Assembly (NCBI GenBank): GCA_900239685.1
Contig: OENT01000240.1
Coordinates: 9,757-73,756, forward strand
From: Rotaria macrura
Lineage: Eukaryota > Rotifera > Eurotatoria > Philodinida > Philodinidae
Length of the DNA: 64,000 nucleotides
Direction: 5' to 3'
Shown: piece by piece, positions 11,413 to 26,700 of the stretch
Numbering within the stretch: position 1 is the stretch's first letter
Layout of the letters: each line of letters begins with the position of its first letter
Program-made: the position numbers and the translations under genes
Notes under the pieces: model-generated
Told to the model about the DNA's origin: nothing
Databases searched by the model: none
Seen by the model: the letters and a program-made list of their open reading frames with translations, nothing else

Positions 11413-14400
11413 TTAAGTATTTATGGTTGATGTCGATTGTTCATCATTTACATCAAGCAACGAAGACGATGATGATGGTGTAAGAATAATATTCGAAAAA
11501 TCCCCATTTATCATCGTAGGATTAGGCGGATCTTTGGATTTAAAAATCTTATAACCAACACCAGCTGGTTTTGGTAAAAGTAAAGGAAGTGGACGAAGAG
11601 ATACTTTCGTTAAGTATGGCGAAAAATTTGTTTTTTGAATTCTTTTAATTTGTTGTTGATCTCTATAAATTCCAAGAATATGTACATTACAAAAATAAAG
11701 TATTTATCTTACATTGCTTTTGGTGTGGTTGACAAAGTATTTGCTTCACTCACTGCGTATTGAATATCACGAGTAAGACGATCAAAGTTAACTTCATTTT
11801 TTGTAACATTTTTCGTTGAACTTTTATATATTGGTAATAAATTAGCTGGTTGAACTAATGTTATTTTTGATCGAATAATTGTGCAGTCTTCTTCTTTCGT
11901 ATCATTGTTCGTGTGACTTTCGTTAGAACGAGGTGGTGACGTATCATCCGGACAAAATACAGAATTTTCATCGGCACAATCCGATGTTGTTTCGTTTATC
12001 ATTGTTTTTGTATTGGTTATTCGAAGTTTATTACGTCGTTGAACATCATTCCATCGACGTACTATTTTCAATGTTTGATTGGAATTTGTCATCATAGGTT
12101 TTATCTCATGAGAATTAAAGTCACCATTCGTATAAATTATTGAAGAACTTTGCTTTTCATTTGGTATAGGATATATCTATATGAAACGAGAAAAACAAAT
12201 TCTGTACAATTCTATCATAATAAAGACATGAAATACGACGTAGGAAATCATCAAATAGCGATCAGTTTATGTTCTGTCTGCGTAAGATCGTGGTTCTTCC
12301 TTTTCATTTCATTTAAACTTTCGGAAATACCTGCGAAAGATCCGTTCTAATTTGGACAAGGTGCTTTTACAAATCTATGATCGTTGACTGTATCGTGGTT
12401 TCCGGTAATCGTTAATCGAGGAAAGTAGAGTAGAATGTTCGCTTATGAAACCGGATGTAATCTTTTACTTCTTGAATATGAATCATATTTTGCAAGAGAA
12501 GTAAATGATTCTACTTCATGGATTTCAAAATAGTTCAAAACAACCCATGGAAAACAATGGCTACCTGACAAGGAAGGCTAGTATAATCTATGTTATTAAA
12601 TTGAGAGTTTGCTATCGTATGCACTTTAAATATATTGAAACAGATAGTTTCAATCGACTTTCTAATTTACAAGACATATTCTGTAATTAAATCAGATTCG
12701 TTACTTGCAAAGAATCACTCTAGAACAACCAAGACGTTTTCATCTCTTTAAAAATAGCTGTTCAATTTAAGACAATAATAACATTTAGTTATACGAATAT
12801 TTTCCACATCTAACATATAAGACAATTCTAGATCAGAACTGGGCTAGTCAAGTTAATACTATGATTTGAATTCCGTGTCTGGAATTTTGCAGACTACAGC
12901 GAGCTTGGCTCGATCAAGGACCGTATTCATAATTAAATGAAAAAATAAGACTGTTTCTAAGGTAAACGAAAAAAAATCAGACAGTTTACAGAATAACAAG
13001 AAAGTCAACAAAAATATTTACTAGCTGATATTTTCGATGATAATGAAGACATTATATAATGAAGAAATCTAATTCAAAATTTTAGTCTATCTGAACCAAT
13101 CTTTAGTGGGTAATCCAGTGTGATCTAAGTTTACAGTTGATCATGTTCATCAAACATACGAGTTTCGTATAATGATGCGAACTAAAGAACATTTACTTAC
13201 ACGTGGTGCAATGGGTCTTGGTTTTAATTGTTGATCATTTCTAGCTATAGGACGATAACGTGGAGTAAATAAACGTGTCATTTTTTTCGGTATTTGTAAA
13301 TCGAAATTGGTTATTTGTGTTGTATTTTCAATATATTCATCATCATCATCTGTATTCGAATCATGATCATCAGATTCATCATCATCGTTCAGCATTTTAT
13401 TCATATCAAATCTTGTACGTCGATGCCGACCACGTTGACTGATATTTTTGCTTGAATCATCAATATACGATGACGATATATCACTATTTTCATTTGTTTG
13501 ACTTATCGATAACATGGATTCTTCGGCATGAAGATTAGTCTCGGGATATTCATGTTCAGATTCTGTTGCAGTTATACTTTCATCACTTGTATATTCTTTT
13601 GTCTTGATCTTGCGTTCTAAACTTTTCTTCATAGCATGTTCCATACGTTGTGTTTCAACAGTATTAAAATTAATCAATAGTTCTTTTAATTTTTCGATTA
13701 AATGATTTGATAATTTTTTATGTTCACACAATGGACAATACCAATCACCATCGGGTACAGATAAAAGTACTGGCCGTAAACATTGAACATGATAAGCATC
13801 ATCACAATCATCACATAACAATAAAACTTCAGGACGATCGCTTTTTGAACATACTTTGCAAGTAGTAATTATTGTTGATGCTTGTGCAGTCTTAGCTGAG
13901 CGCAATTCTTCCCCTGTTGTATTTTTATCTTCGTCAAGTTCGAAAAAGTTATCATCATGTTCAATTTCATTCGCATTAGGAAGATAATCATCAGAATCAT
14001 ACTCATCATCAGATAAATAATCGATGTGTTCGTCTGAACTTGAACTTGAAAAACAGAAGTCATCTTTAATGTTGCGTCGAGATGTTGCTTTACGTCGACG
14101 TCGAGATCGACCACATTTATTGTTTGTTATTGAGAAATCAGTTGAACCCTTTCTTTTACCATTCGTAGAACGTTTCTTTCTACCTGTGGAAGATACCTAA
14201 ATAAATGTTCAACTTTAGTTCTTTCTTTATTAGCAATAAATATGGAAGTTTTTAATATTCTTTTATTCGAATATATTCTTTTGATAAAGTTTTATTGATA
14301 GAAAATATGTCAAGTAAAAATCGCTCGAAGACTATCGCTAGAAGAATAGCCAATTGATTCTCCTCTATGTATGAACAAAAAAACTAAGTTTTTTCTTTTG

Positions 14401-17400
14401 GCTTAAGAGGTTTTTTTCTCGATATTTCCCAATTTTGACTCATGTCTTTCATCACCAAGAATCATATGACCAAATGGACTCTGTTATGTCTATTGATATT
14501 ACTCAACATAGTTTTCCTTATTTGATTTTTTAAAATGATGATCTTCGTTCTTAGACATTGACTTGTAAATCAGTTACTACTCAGGTAAATAAAATATTTT
14601 CATGCTTGTTCAAGGTAATTCACTTTCAGTTAGTTACCTGACCTAATCGACTTTTAAACTAAAACTTCTAAACGTATATTCGAACATTAGTAATCAATTT
14701 TTGATCGTGAGCTACAGTTTTCAATTTGCCTTATGCTCTATCATGTTGGTCATAATAATAACATGTGTTATTCGGAACAACCAACTCAAAAATAGTCTTC
14801 CAAACTACTGATTGTTTATATTTTCACTGTGTATACGTATATATTCTTTTCTGCTTGCGTATTATTTAACTTATGTGAAATAAAATACTGATACATGTAT
14901 TTCATCCATTCTAATTTCTATTACAGCTTCAAAAAGATCGAGAACAATCCAAATCGTCGGACTCTTTATAATGCGTGATTAGTTAAATGTGCTCGATCGT
15001 CCTTAACTGGTTTGTTCTTACTAGGTACTTGGATGAATGACACAATTCTATATACTAGACTCAAAATAATATGACATCGAGCAAAGTCACCTGACTTTCT
15101 ATACATACATGTATTGTACTAACTACTTAGATGCTTCATGATATCTTAGCCTCATATTTTGAGAATCAGAATTAAAATTTTTTGAATGCCTTATACAGTA
15201 GAATTTCATACTTGTGGAAGAGTTTCCGTATTGATAGCAAATATTGGATCTACTGATGGTGCTTTTCGTGGTCGTGACGATCGACGTACAGAAATGTTTA
15301 TATTGTCAATAAATGATTCGTCCTGTTGGTTGTCATTATCTTCGATTTTTGAGTTTTCATCATTACTGTTATCTTCTGTAATAGTTTTACGTTTTTGACC
15401 ACGACGAGCTGTTGGCATAACTGCTTCTTTTGGTTCATGCTTTACTTTTAATTCAATTTGAGATTTTTCATTTTTTATTGAACCTTTCGGGCGTCCACGT
15501 TTTTTCTTTATGGGTTCATCTGGTATTTGATCTTCCATTGGTATTGATTCAATGTTCTCTTGTTTTATGTCTACATCAATGCTCTTTGTAAAACTTTTTG
15601 ATCGTCCAAGCATTCCTTTCATTGCAGCATCCGTTGTTTCCATATGATTCGATGCTGATTCAGGTTCGTATTTTTCTTCTTTTATTTCTATATTGCATTG
15701 ATCTTTTTCTGTAGATAATGATTTTATTGAACCTTTTGGTCGGCCACGTTTCTTCTTGATTGGTTCATTGAATTTTTCATCATCTTGTGATAGTTCATCG
15801 ATTTTGTTTTCTTCATGTTTGATTTCTTTTTTTACCGATGTTACTGAACCTTTTGGCCGTCCACGTTTTCGTTTTACAGGAATATCAGGTTGTTCATCAT
15901 CGTTCGATGATACATCGGTTTCTTCTCTGTCATGTTTGATACCAATGTCAATTTGGTTCTTTCCCGTTCCGATTGATTTAACTGAACTCGCCATTCGCTC
16001 AAGTATTTTCTTTTTTCGTTCATCAAGTTTTTCATCGTCTGACGATACTGCAGTCACATCTTCTTCTTCTTCTTCTTCTACTTCTTGATGTTCAATTTCC
16101 ATTTCATTTTGTTCGCCACTTTTGATGGATTTAATAGAACCTTTTGGTCTTCCACGTTTTTTCTGTATTGGTTCATTTTTGTTTTCTTCCTCATTCATTG
16201 GGAGTTCCATATCGTCGTCTTTCATATTGACTCCAGAAGGTAAATAAAATTTTTCGAATTCATCCGAAGGAGATAACGAAGAAAATGGTTCATAATCAAT
16301 CGTCCATTCTATACACAGCAAAAACAATCTAGTTAACGTTGAATAATAGACTACAAGCATGGAAGGATGAGGTTTTAATCAAACTTAGTGTTCATCAAAT
16401 AGGAACGCAAATTGATTGTTGTTCGAAGTCATATGCCTTTTGGTATGTTAGAGAGGTGATCTTTGTTGAGTAAGAGAACTCAACTTTCCGTGATATACCA
16501 TTTCTCGATTAAATAGATTAATGTCAATTCAAAAAGTTACTTTACAATTAGTTTTAATTACATGGAATAGCTAACGGTGTGATCTCTACAAACATCATAA
16601 CACATTGAGATGAAGATCTTATTTGTGTGATTATGGTTAGAAAATGCTTCGAAAAATCGAATCTTCATTGTCACGATGCTCAGGTGTGTTGGGATATTCA
16701 ATGATAACGTGTCGCTTCTGTAGCACATCTAAATAATCGATATATGACTTCAACATCAGACGAGCAAAGTTCTATATGAAATCCATTCAACGTGAAGATC
16801 ATCGTTTGTCCAATATTCACTATCTTGATATATTCAGTATACGATAGTCAAATGTGTATTAAAAGAGATTTCGTTCAAGTAAATACACTGTCAGAAGAGA
16901 AATGCAAGACTAGCTAAAATTCATACAAATAAACTCGTCTTAATAAGAAGTTCATTCGCATCAATTTTCAAATTACAAAACCGATCCGATTTCGATATTG
17001 AAAGATCGAATATCCATGTAGTTAAACAATTCTACAAATTTCTACTACATGATACTATTCGTCAATTGAGAATCGTCTTAATGGATAATCGTTATCGCAT
17101 TAGGAGAGATATGTGTGTGCGAGCCAGCTCAAAGTTGGATTTAATTAATAGGAATAGATATGTTTCTTTATTTCGATTTCTTATTTTTGGATAGATTTGA
17201 AGAAGAATGTCAATAAAAAAATTTCACAAACAACTTCATTGCTGATACTCATTCTATATCGACACTTCGGCTTGACTAAAATCTGTTAATATCAATTAAA
17301 AGTCAAATAAATCATAAACGTACGAATTCAAGGCCCCCGGTGAGTCATGACCCAGCCTAAAAATCTAATATTCCAAGTGGATCACTTGATAATTTCTGTA

Positions 17401-18648
17401 AGAACTTGAATAGTGTCCTACCGAAAGAATTCAACCACTATCTTCTGCTTTTTATTCTGTATCTGTTGCCTAGTATAGCCTACGTATTATTTCTCTATTG
17501 AATAGACTCTATTGACGTCAGAACCGATTACATAGACTCCAGCATTGCTTTGAAAACTAATATATGAAGCACACGTGAACTAAGAACTAAGTCATTCTTT
17601 AGTATGATTATCACGATTTAGACGAAAAATTTGACTTTAACTGCAATGAAACAATGGTGTGAACGTACCGGAGAATTTTTTTCGAACAACAGAATCAGTT
17701 ACTAATAATTTTATAAAATTTTCAAATTCATTTCGATCTCTAGAAAAGAAATATCCAAATATATGATATACTGATTATCCTAAAGTTTGATCTCCCTTAC
17801 TTGGCAACATTTGTCCATGATCGATCAATGTCAGCATCCTCACGACATAAACGCACGAAACAATCAGTATCCTATTAGATGTAAAGAAAAACGAATCGGA
17901 TGTTCTTCATCTTACAAAGAGATGCGAACCCTAAAAAGCCAGTAAGAAACACCAAAACGATCACGACCGATTGGCGTAGATTTGATTTGTCTTGCTGTTT
18001 TATCAACAAGAGTATTCTTGAATGTTTGATTTAAATCGAATTGACTTTCGAGTAAATTCTGGAAAATAAAATGTTCTATTGATAATTAATCTCCAATGTT
18101 TATTTACTTTTAATACGCGTATTTTAACATTAACTTCTGCTTGTAAATATCCAGTTGTTGATAAATGATCGCTATCATTCAAATCAAATCGAGAAGCAAA
18201 CTAGAGTAGACAATAATAAAATTTGACAAGAACTAAGATTAGAAAAAAAAAAGAACGATTGTTTGTCATACCTTAGTAATAATAGAATCGAATTTTTCTC
18301 GTTGCGTATTTTTAGCTAATGATAACCGTTTAAGAAGAATAAAATGGAAATCAATAAGACGTGGTGGAACTAAATCTAAACATGAGGAAACAAATTGTTT
18401 CAATAGAATATTTGATCTTTGTTCAGAGGCAAATAATTAAACATACTGCGTTCATGATAATTAATAAGGTGATCTTCAAGACGTTGAAATTCATATTTTG
18501 GTAAATCGAGTGTTGATCGAAATTTTTCGAGAAAACTAAGAACTATTCCATAATTCGGATCACTAATTAACGATAATCGACGCTGATCTTTATCGATGGG
18601 CTCAGTTTTTGGACTGAATTCGGGTGAAAGGTTACCGTCGGCAATCAT
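11413..18648 (-). CDS. RSF1: RSF1 (remodeling and spacing factor 1) orthologue
   Basis: Ten exons join in frame to 1158 residues: 18648-18447, 18375-18272, 18200-18108, 18058-17930, 17871-17801, 17739-17669, 16308-15212, 14196-13201, 12176-11713 and 11662-11413. RSF1 partners the ISWI ATPase SNF2H and spaces nucleosomes. Residues 30-225 match the RSF1 N-terminal domain: PNYGIVLSFLEKFRSTLDLP, then STPIGRDRFGVSYW (vertebrate QPIGRDKDGLMYW). Exon 7 is acidic/basic and carries four AT-hooks of the KKRGRPKGS type. Exon 8 has a Cys4-His-Cys3 PHD finger at about 701-747 (CKVCSKSDRPEVLLLCDDC, PDGDWYCPLC) followed by an EKLKEL helix as in RSF1. The tail is disordered and not conserved. The first ATG directly precedes the conserved domain. 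The intron 4 donor is GTTCGC, weak, but it is the only choice found that keeps phase and homology. Introns 6, 7 and 8 exceed 1 kb and hold nothing recognised. Length is below the vertebrate ~1440. Confidence 0.92.
15478..16160 (-). repeat. AT-hook coding repeat array in RSF1 exon 7
   Basis: Four near-identical minus-strand cassettes encode KKRGRPKGS or RKRGRPKGS (plus-strand starts near 15479, 15731, 15846 and 16137), separated by acidic spacers of 40-120 residues that often contain SSDDE or SQDDE and IKHE-like strings. A fifth cassette near 15605 has decayed to GMLGRSKSFTKS. AT-hooks bind the minor groove of AT-rich DNA. Confidence 0.85.
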
Positions 18649-21600
18649 GCGTATTTTTTGTTTATCTCAAGCGTTTGTAAAATATGGATATTAAAATTTA
18701 TAATCATTTGACTTGATACAGATGAATTTAAGATCTTAAATGAATGATGCCCTATTATGCTTTGTGTTTAGTTTACAGACAATAGAATAATGTTCGCAAG
18801 AAAGTGATTCTATTTTGCTTTCATCACGCATGCTGTTGCCCTCGTCCGCAACCGCTTCCATATTGTATCATCTTTGTTAGCAATAGATTATCATTTGCCT
18901 TGAGATCAACCATATGAAACATGGAATTAATAGATGGCAGTAATAGGATGTTTCTTCTATATAAGTGATCTCGTGATAATATGGTTTATCGATATTGAAA
19001 GCAATAAATACAGAAAAAGAAACTCTACTTTTCTTGCATCAATACTTCTTATACAAGTGCAATGTGGAGAACATGAAAGTTCGTTTTATCAGCATGGCTA
19101 GCTGTTCAAATGGTAAAAGTATCCTTACATATGCTCAATATCTTCAGATATCATTGTTTGTCTTTAGTAAAGTTTCGATGTTTGATTGGTTACTTTTTTT
19201 TCCTTTAAAAATTTTAGCAATAATACGCATAATTATTCGCAAAGAATCTGGTAACTTTTATAAGAAATAAGTTGGTTGAGCTCTTAAACCACTGGCTAAG
19301 GTTGCTCACTGATTCAGGTGTTTTATTTTGTGCTTATGATTAGAGCTGATTAGATTTCAGCTCAAGCACAAAGAATCTAATGGGCTGTAGTCGTCTAATA
19401 CGTACTAGTCACGAAATTTTAATGAATATTGAACGAAATTACCTCAAATGTTACGATCAATCATTCAATATCGATTAGAAAATCGTATGCATATTACCGA
19501 AGGAAACGATAATTAGGTAACTGAAAAATAGACCTTGTGTACTGCAATCTTGCCTTTGATGGTAAGAACTAATGAATGTTATGATATTGGTGGATATCTT
19601 TCTTTCAAAGAAATTGTTTGAAAGTAATTTATAAGATCCATTTCGGCTATTGGTTAATCGTAAAAAACAAACATCTTCACACATGTATACATATTGTTTT
19701 TTGTATAATGTAAAAACATATCATGAAAACTGATTTCTTGGTATTGAAATAAAAAACGAATTAAAACGTCTTTTTTTCTTATCAATCGACCGATTTCTTC
19801 TTAGATATGAGAAATATCACGTCCATGGGAGATTCGAACAGTACACGATCCAAATAATTTCAAGTACAAGTGACAGATCATACGTCAAAAATATCTTTTT
19901 AGGATGAAATATAACTTGTGAATTTTAAGCGAAGGATCTGACAACCATACTTAGTGTATGCTCAATATCCTGCTGTGAAACAAGCATCTCTATTGGATTA
20001 CAATCTTTGTCGTACATTGTCAATGTAAGATTAGATAGATAAAAGAGAAGATAGTAACCAAATACTATGAAAATGAATCTAGAATGAGAAGAAGCAATCG
20101 ATGCTTTATTTCCGATTGCAATGTCAACGATGAATTGGTTTTTTTTTCATCGTAAAACATCAGTTTGAAATAATAATCTTGGTAGTAGTTTATTCTTTCG
20201 AACATCGCTGACGTATACAGTTTGAAATGAATAGCTAATTAATAAATGAAATTTTCCAAGTAATACTTATCGAAGGACGACGACCGATGAATAACATCGA
20301 TCGTACAAAACAAGATAAATTCAGTTTCGTCATGTACTTACTTGTCACATATTGATATTTTTCGATCATTTACTTCATTAAATAAATGTTTCTCAGAAAT
20401 ATTCATGAATCGATATTGTAGGTTGCATATGGAAATATTGATTCGGATAGAATATATGATAATTGACTTTTATGAAAATATATTTAGAATAGTAACATAT
20501 AGAATTGCCTATTGCATTTAATCATATTATTGGTGGATAAGTATTCGGTTCGTCAACTCTGAAATATCATTAAAGTATGTTACAAGCACGTCTTCATTCG
20601 ATTCACAATCAACCAGTTACATGTAATAAGTTGTTCTATTGTCGTATAATAGAACAATTATGTAATTTACTCGTTGATATTATTACATAATCTAATCCAT
20701 TCATTTGTCCAATTGTGCAAGAGGTATTTTCGACCGAAGTAAGAAAGGACATATTCATTGAATGTAACTTGAACTGTGGCGTTTCTTTTCGAAAGAAAAT
20801 TCTCTATAAAGTGTGACTGAAATCATATTTCTGTTCTTGCTATCTTTATCTAATTTGTGCTTATGTCTTCACTATCCTCCGAATTATCTTTTAGGTTTTG
20901 TTCGTTTAGTCGTAAGAAATTATTAAACTAATCTGTAATAGTGTTAATATCATTGCCAAATCTTTTCAATACAATTTATAGTCAAACATTGACCATCGAT
21001 AGTATTATTGCAATACGTTTTCCAGAACATCAACAATACCGTCTATACTCTTCAGTTAAAATTCTAACAATCGTTCGAAACATCGGCAGGTAATGAAGTA
21101 TGATGAAGTTGGCACAATCTCGCAAGTAGTATGCCACCATTTGAATAAACATTAGTGCATTGGAACTGTCTAGAATGCACTTTGTTGTTGCTGTTTGTCT
21201 ACACTATCATCTAATGCATCGTTAAGTCAATTGTTTGACTAGCATGATTTTCCCATGCAATCATTGTGATTGTATTCGTTGTTTTGATTAATTCATTTTT
21301 TCAGTGGATTTTAATTTATACCAATACATTCGTCTGCGATCTATGTTCCATGGCCAATGATATTATTCATCGGACAGATATCGATCATTTCAAACAAGTG
21401 AAGTCCCATACTCTTGATGTAACAGTTTATGTTAGGAACGATTTAAAAAGAAGAACAATTTAATTCATTAGAGAAAATCCTTTTCCTCATGAACCAAGAC
21501 CAAAAGTAACAATTGAAGAATAGAATAATTAAAGTATCAGTCATGATCAAGATTGTTGTTGTCTTTTTTACATCACCATATCATAGTGCCGAGTATCATA

Positions 21601-23762
21601 TGCACTTTTTTCTGAACATGTCCAAGTCTATGTATAATATGTTGTGCTTTTATTTGAACGGTCCTTAGAAACATTCTCTTTTTATTGAGATCTTCTTAGT
21701 AAATGAATCAATTGAAAACCATTTTAGAAGCGATATTGAATGTAATATAGTAAATTAGACAACACACGTAAATGATAATAGTGTTACGTGATGCTGCACT
21801 ATTTTATAGGACATGGATAGTTTCGAAACTCTTTGATTAAGACGTATTTATTATTTATATTTTTATAAGAGAAATCTCGTTGCAACTAATCTCTTTTCTT
21901 TTCTATTGATGCATTAACTTCGAGGAAATAAAATGTGCTTGGCAAATTTCAATGTGCAACTAAAGCATCAGCAGGTAAATTTTTTTTATTTTCTATAACA
22001 AGACATGAAAATTTCTTTTTATTAAATATAATCATTTGACATGAATACTGATACACCGTAGTATTATCCTATGTTGAATACTTGTTCAAACTTATCTGCA
22101 ATCAATTTCTTGACTTGAAACAACTTTTATTTTTAATCTATGATTCGCATGATGAATCGAGATGGCATTTGTCAAGTTCTCGTGAGGTTTAGGCTTCATC
22201 TATGAAACTTACTGCTAATTTTATCAGTTGTCTTGTCACTTATTTTCAATCACTTGCTGCGTTTTATATTTCTTTTCCTTATCGAATTTACACTACAATT
22301 TCACCGATTTCACTTGGAAACCGATGAAAACTATATGATGGTGCTGATGTCTGTGTCACGATCAAGGGCAGTCTCAAACACACACATCTACACCGATAAC
22401 AATCATATCCACACTCACTCACACACAATATATACTAAGTTGATCGAGCAACACATCATGGTTTGATTGAATGAAGCAGATACTGGCATGTTTGTTGGTT
22501 TGTTTAACTTAATCGTCGAGGTACTATCGCAGAATATGGTAGTCATTTTTTCTTATTCATTGTGGCGTACATTTAGATTAGAAAAATGTTGGCACTAGCA
22601 TTTATGTCACACCGATGGATGTATTTGAATCTTATCGATAAAAATCTTTACAATAGTTTTCAATCACATTCGCTTATATAACTTATTGATCGGTGCACAC
22701 AATATTTTTCTGGACGTCGTTCAGTGACAGATAAAATATCGATTCGTACTTTCATGATAAATTTTGATCGCTTTATCATCTAAGCATAATTGAAAAATAC
22801 CGTATGTTCTACTTGTGATTCACTGAAGTGCGTTCCAAAATAATTGATAAACATTTTTCTACTTGTTTGAAACTCTTATTGTAATAACTGTTGTCGAGTT
22901 CAGTATTATATTTTTTTAGTTATTGACTAACGAGACTACGTAAAACCATTTTCAATTTCATGTTTTCTATATCGCTGATGCATATGCCACGAGATTTTGA
23001 GTCATAGTAAAAGAATAAATAATTAGCAGATTTTCGGCAGACAGAAATCAATCGAACAACTTTATCATAGCAAGGCTATCCTCTTTTAAAAAATTCAATC
23101 AATAAATATTTAAGTTTCGGCGATACTTAGAATTTCAGCAATGTCGGCCAGCAACGTAATAACATCAAGATTTTCGTCGAATAGAAGTTAACTTGAAAGC
23201 TTACTTACTTTACCATTCAGAATACAATATACATATTACATTCATTTTCATTTTTCAATTATAAACCGAGACTAAAAAAATAAAAATAACTAATTTTAAC
23301 ATCTACTAATTAAATTTTATGAATGATTAAACGAAAAATCATAGTAATATCATCGCTTAATTGTAATAGAAATTCAGAAATTTCTACTTGTGCTTATAGT
23401 TTGAAAAGTGTGTCGCTAGTCTACAGAAATATGCTAATGAAAACTAGATGGAGTTCATAGAGTTCTGATTTTAGTAAACACAGTCCATACTTTATATAGT
23501 AGACAAATCACATGCGTGACTTACTTCAATTACACAAACGATCATATTTTTGGAAAAACTCATTTTAATAAATATAATTACAGGAAGAACTAATTTGTTA
23601 TTAGTTGAAATATGATATTTACCGGTAGGTGTCAGGTACGCTGAATAGTTGAAGAACTAAACAAAGATTCGATGGCACAAAAGATAATAATAAAAATCAT
23701 GATAAACAACATGTAATATTTCATTTTCTTAATTCATCTTCAGATTTAACATCTTGATCGAA
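18649..23762. other. 5.1-kb intergenic stretch, no gene seen
   Basis: AT-rich DNA between the start of RSF1 (minus) and the start of LSM14 (plus), so the promoters of both genes lie in it. Short open frames (for example 18995-19270 and 21266-21463) have no splice or domain support. A small hairpin around 20627-20662 (TTGTTCTATT against AATAGAACAA) is visible. CA-rich sequence occurs at about 22378-22428. Confidence 0.4.
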
Positions 23763-26700
23763 ATGTCGCGTGATTTTATCGGTAGCAAAATTGCCATTAT
23801 TACAAAGTCTCAATGTCGATATGTTGGAACCATTATTGGTAAGGTTTTAATAATAATTCTTCTTCTAATTGAAATTGTTCACTTCTATGTATAATTTATG
23901 TTTTTTATCATGAAAGGTATTGATTCAAATACATCGTCCGTACTTCTTGGCAATGTCAAATGTTTTGGAACGGAAAATCGTCCAGGACATGCAACCAACA
24001 TTCATATGACTGGCACAACATTGCCAATCATGCAATTCGCTAATAAGGATATTGAAGATTTAAAGATTGTTGATGAAGAACAAACACCGGAAGCTTCACA
24101 ACAACAATCGTGTCCGGCGCCTGCTCCATTACCAAAGAGTCAATCATCATCAATTCACGACGATCCAGCTATTGTATCAGCTGTTATTAGTTCATCGTAT
24201 AAGGATAATGCATCGAATTCATCCGTATCTAGTCGATTGACACAAAGCCTTCAACAAATGAAGCTATCTGATGAGAACTCGACAAAACAATCGAATAATA
24301 AAGGTAAAGAAATTCATCGATCATTTTTCTGTTTCTAAAGAAACACTAATACTCTAACAAGATTCGTATAGAGACCACACAGAAATAAGAGAATATATAA
24401 AATATATATGCGATAGGTTTACGTTGATAAATTTCTATATCAGAGAGTCATATAATAGCGTTATATGATAATTGTTCATGAAATCTTATTCTAATGTAGA
24501 CAATCACCTGAACTATAGTTGCCACTGACTTATCGATACACTTATTGAATCTAGTTCAGTAGTGACTAATCGATAATCTTGATAAAGAATAGAAATACGA
24601 TGGATAGTTTTCTTATTTATACGTTCGAACCAAAATATTGTCATTAGGTATGCGCCAGTGGCAGTGTAGAACTGCGGATCGGATGTCTATATAACTCAAT
24701 TCATAATCAAATAAATAGAAATACCTTTTGTAAGTCATTGTAGAATATATAGAGTTAGGAGTGCTAAATAACTTGGTGCCAGTCCGATTGTGTATCTATT
24801 TAAATGATCTATGACACAATCAAAAGTTGGTAACTTCATTATGCTCATACATTGTATTATCTAATCGTGATAATGAGTTGAGTTAGATAAATATCTAGTT
24901 ACATGGCACTAGTTCATATCTAGTTGTAATCTTTCCGAATATGGACTTAGAAAAATTTTGTTCGAGTGTAGTGAACTAATCTTTGGAAGGGTCAAAAAAA
25001 TTAGTTTCAACAGATTTTGTTTTCGCAAATTTTTCTTTTCACTTTTGGGATTCAATACTACAAGTTGAAACAGTTATTCTTATAGCAACTTTTAGAGCAA
25101 AATCTATCGTACGAAATCTTCAAACTTTGTTACTCTTTCAAGAAAAACTTCTGAATTTTTAATTTTCCCGAAATCGGCATTTTTGAAAAATCAATTGTGT
25201 TTTCACCAAAAGAACATTTTAAACGGAAAAGAGCTATTGAAAGAATACGCATGATTTTCCTACGGTAAAAAACGCTCTGGCTTAGTTAAATATCACATTT
25301 TATAAAAAATAGTTCCTTCTCCAAAATTACTTAATCTAACATTTTGTAGCATCTTCGCAAACGAACTTTTCGAGGTTAGTCACATTTGTTTGTTCGCAAG
25401 CCCAACTAATTTTTTAGCCCTTTTAAAGATTTCCTTCTTACTTCTGAACAAAAAGCGACACAACATTTTTAAGCCACCATTGGGAAAGAGCACAACATTC
25501 TGGCTCTAACACATAAATTTTGACTCGTCGGAAGTACTTTCAAGTAGATCAACGTTGAAAAAAAAAACATTTGTCTTAAAACTTTCGGTTAACCCACTCT
25601 TTATTTGGAAATAATTCATTTAGGATATGATACCGAAAATGTCGTACAGTGATCACTCTTGTTCCACCGTGTGAAAAGTATCGAGTTTTCGTTAGAGCCT
25701 ATCGTGTATTATTACCAGACCAGAAAATTTCAACTTGGATACAGTTTTATCATTGGAAAAATGTCTCGGCTACTTCTAGCCATTGAATAGGAAAGATGAA
25801 AAGAAAATGATCGCGTATGTTCTGGGTTATAATCATCTTAGCTCGATATCACAACTTCATTGTGTGTGTCTGCGTAAAAATAATTTTCGATTCCGTTTGA
25901 ACTATAAATAATCTAGTTCTGATCAACAAACTGATTGATAACGTCAATATATCGTTTTGAAACTTTGTTGTATTGATTGAAATAAACATTAAATAATCAC
26001 AGTCATGTTCTAGACATTGAAATCTATGCAACTGTACTTTTCGTTCATTTACACATCTTCTTTTGTCAATAACTAAAGATGTTAGTTATATGAATGTTTA
26101 AATCCGTTTCTTTTGTTCATTTGAGAAATTCATACTACAGTATCAGTGCTATGAGAAATACTCAGAGCACAAACATTAGTTATGGCCATCGGCAGTTGCT
26201 GATACAGGTTACAATTTTCTATGCACATCTTGATAGTTGCCCTCTACGATGAATGAAGAACACTTTTCCTTTAAATTCATCATCGATAGAACGTCTTAGT
26301 TGTTGAGATGACAAGAAGGAAAACGTTTTCTTTGAAGTGTCAGTAAAAGAAAAGTGGGATTTAATCATGCTTGAGTTGACTAATCTTTCATGATTTTTGT
26401 GCCCATAGGCAAAGCATTTTGATAAAAAATGATTTCCATCATCGAACACATCCTTTTTAAGGATATCACGAGCCCGATTAGAATGTTCAGAAATGAGAAA
26501 AATAACTGATGTTCACCATTCTAATTCTCTCTCACACGTTTATATTTCTTCATAGAATCTCGTGTTCACTTAAATTCGGGTGAATTGAATCCATCATGGC
26601 CTTCAATTTCTCCTTCAAAATGGGAAAATGATGATACGAATCCCAAGCCATCATCTCAACAACGTTCAGACAATAAAAGCAAATTTTTTGACAATTTTAT

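Noticed and set aside
15756-16088. Ser/Phe-rich plus-strand frame of 110 codons
   Set aside because: It lies antisense to RSF1 exon 7, whose AT-hook reading is unambiguous.
19801-19870. GAGATTCGAACAGT resembling a tRNA B box
   Set aside because: No matching A box or acceptor stem could be found around it.
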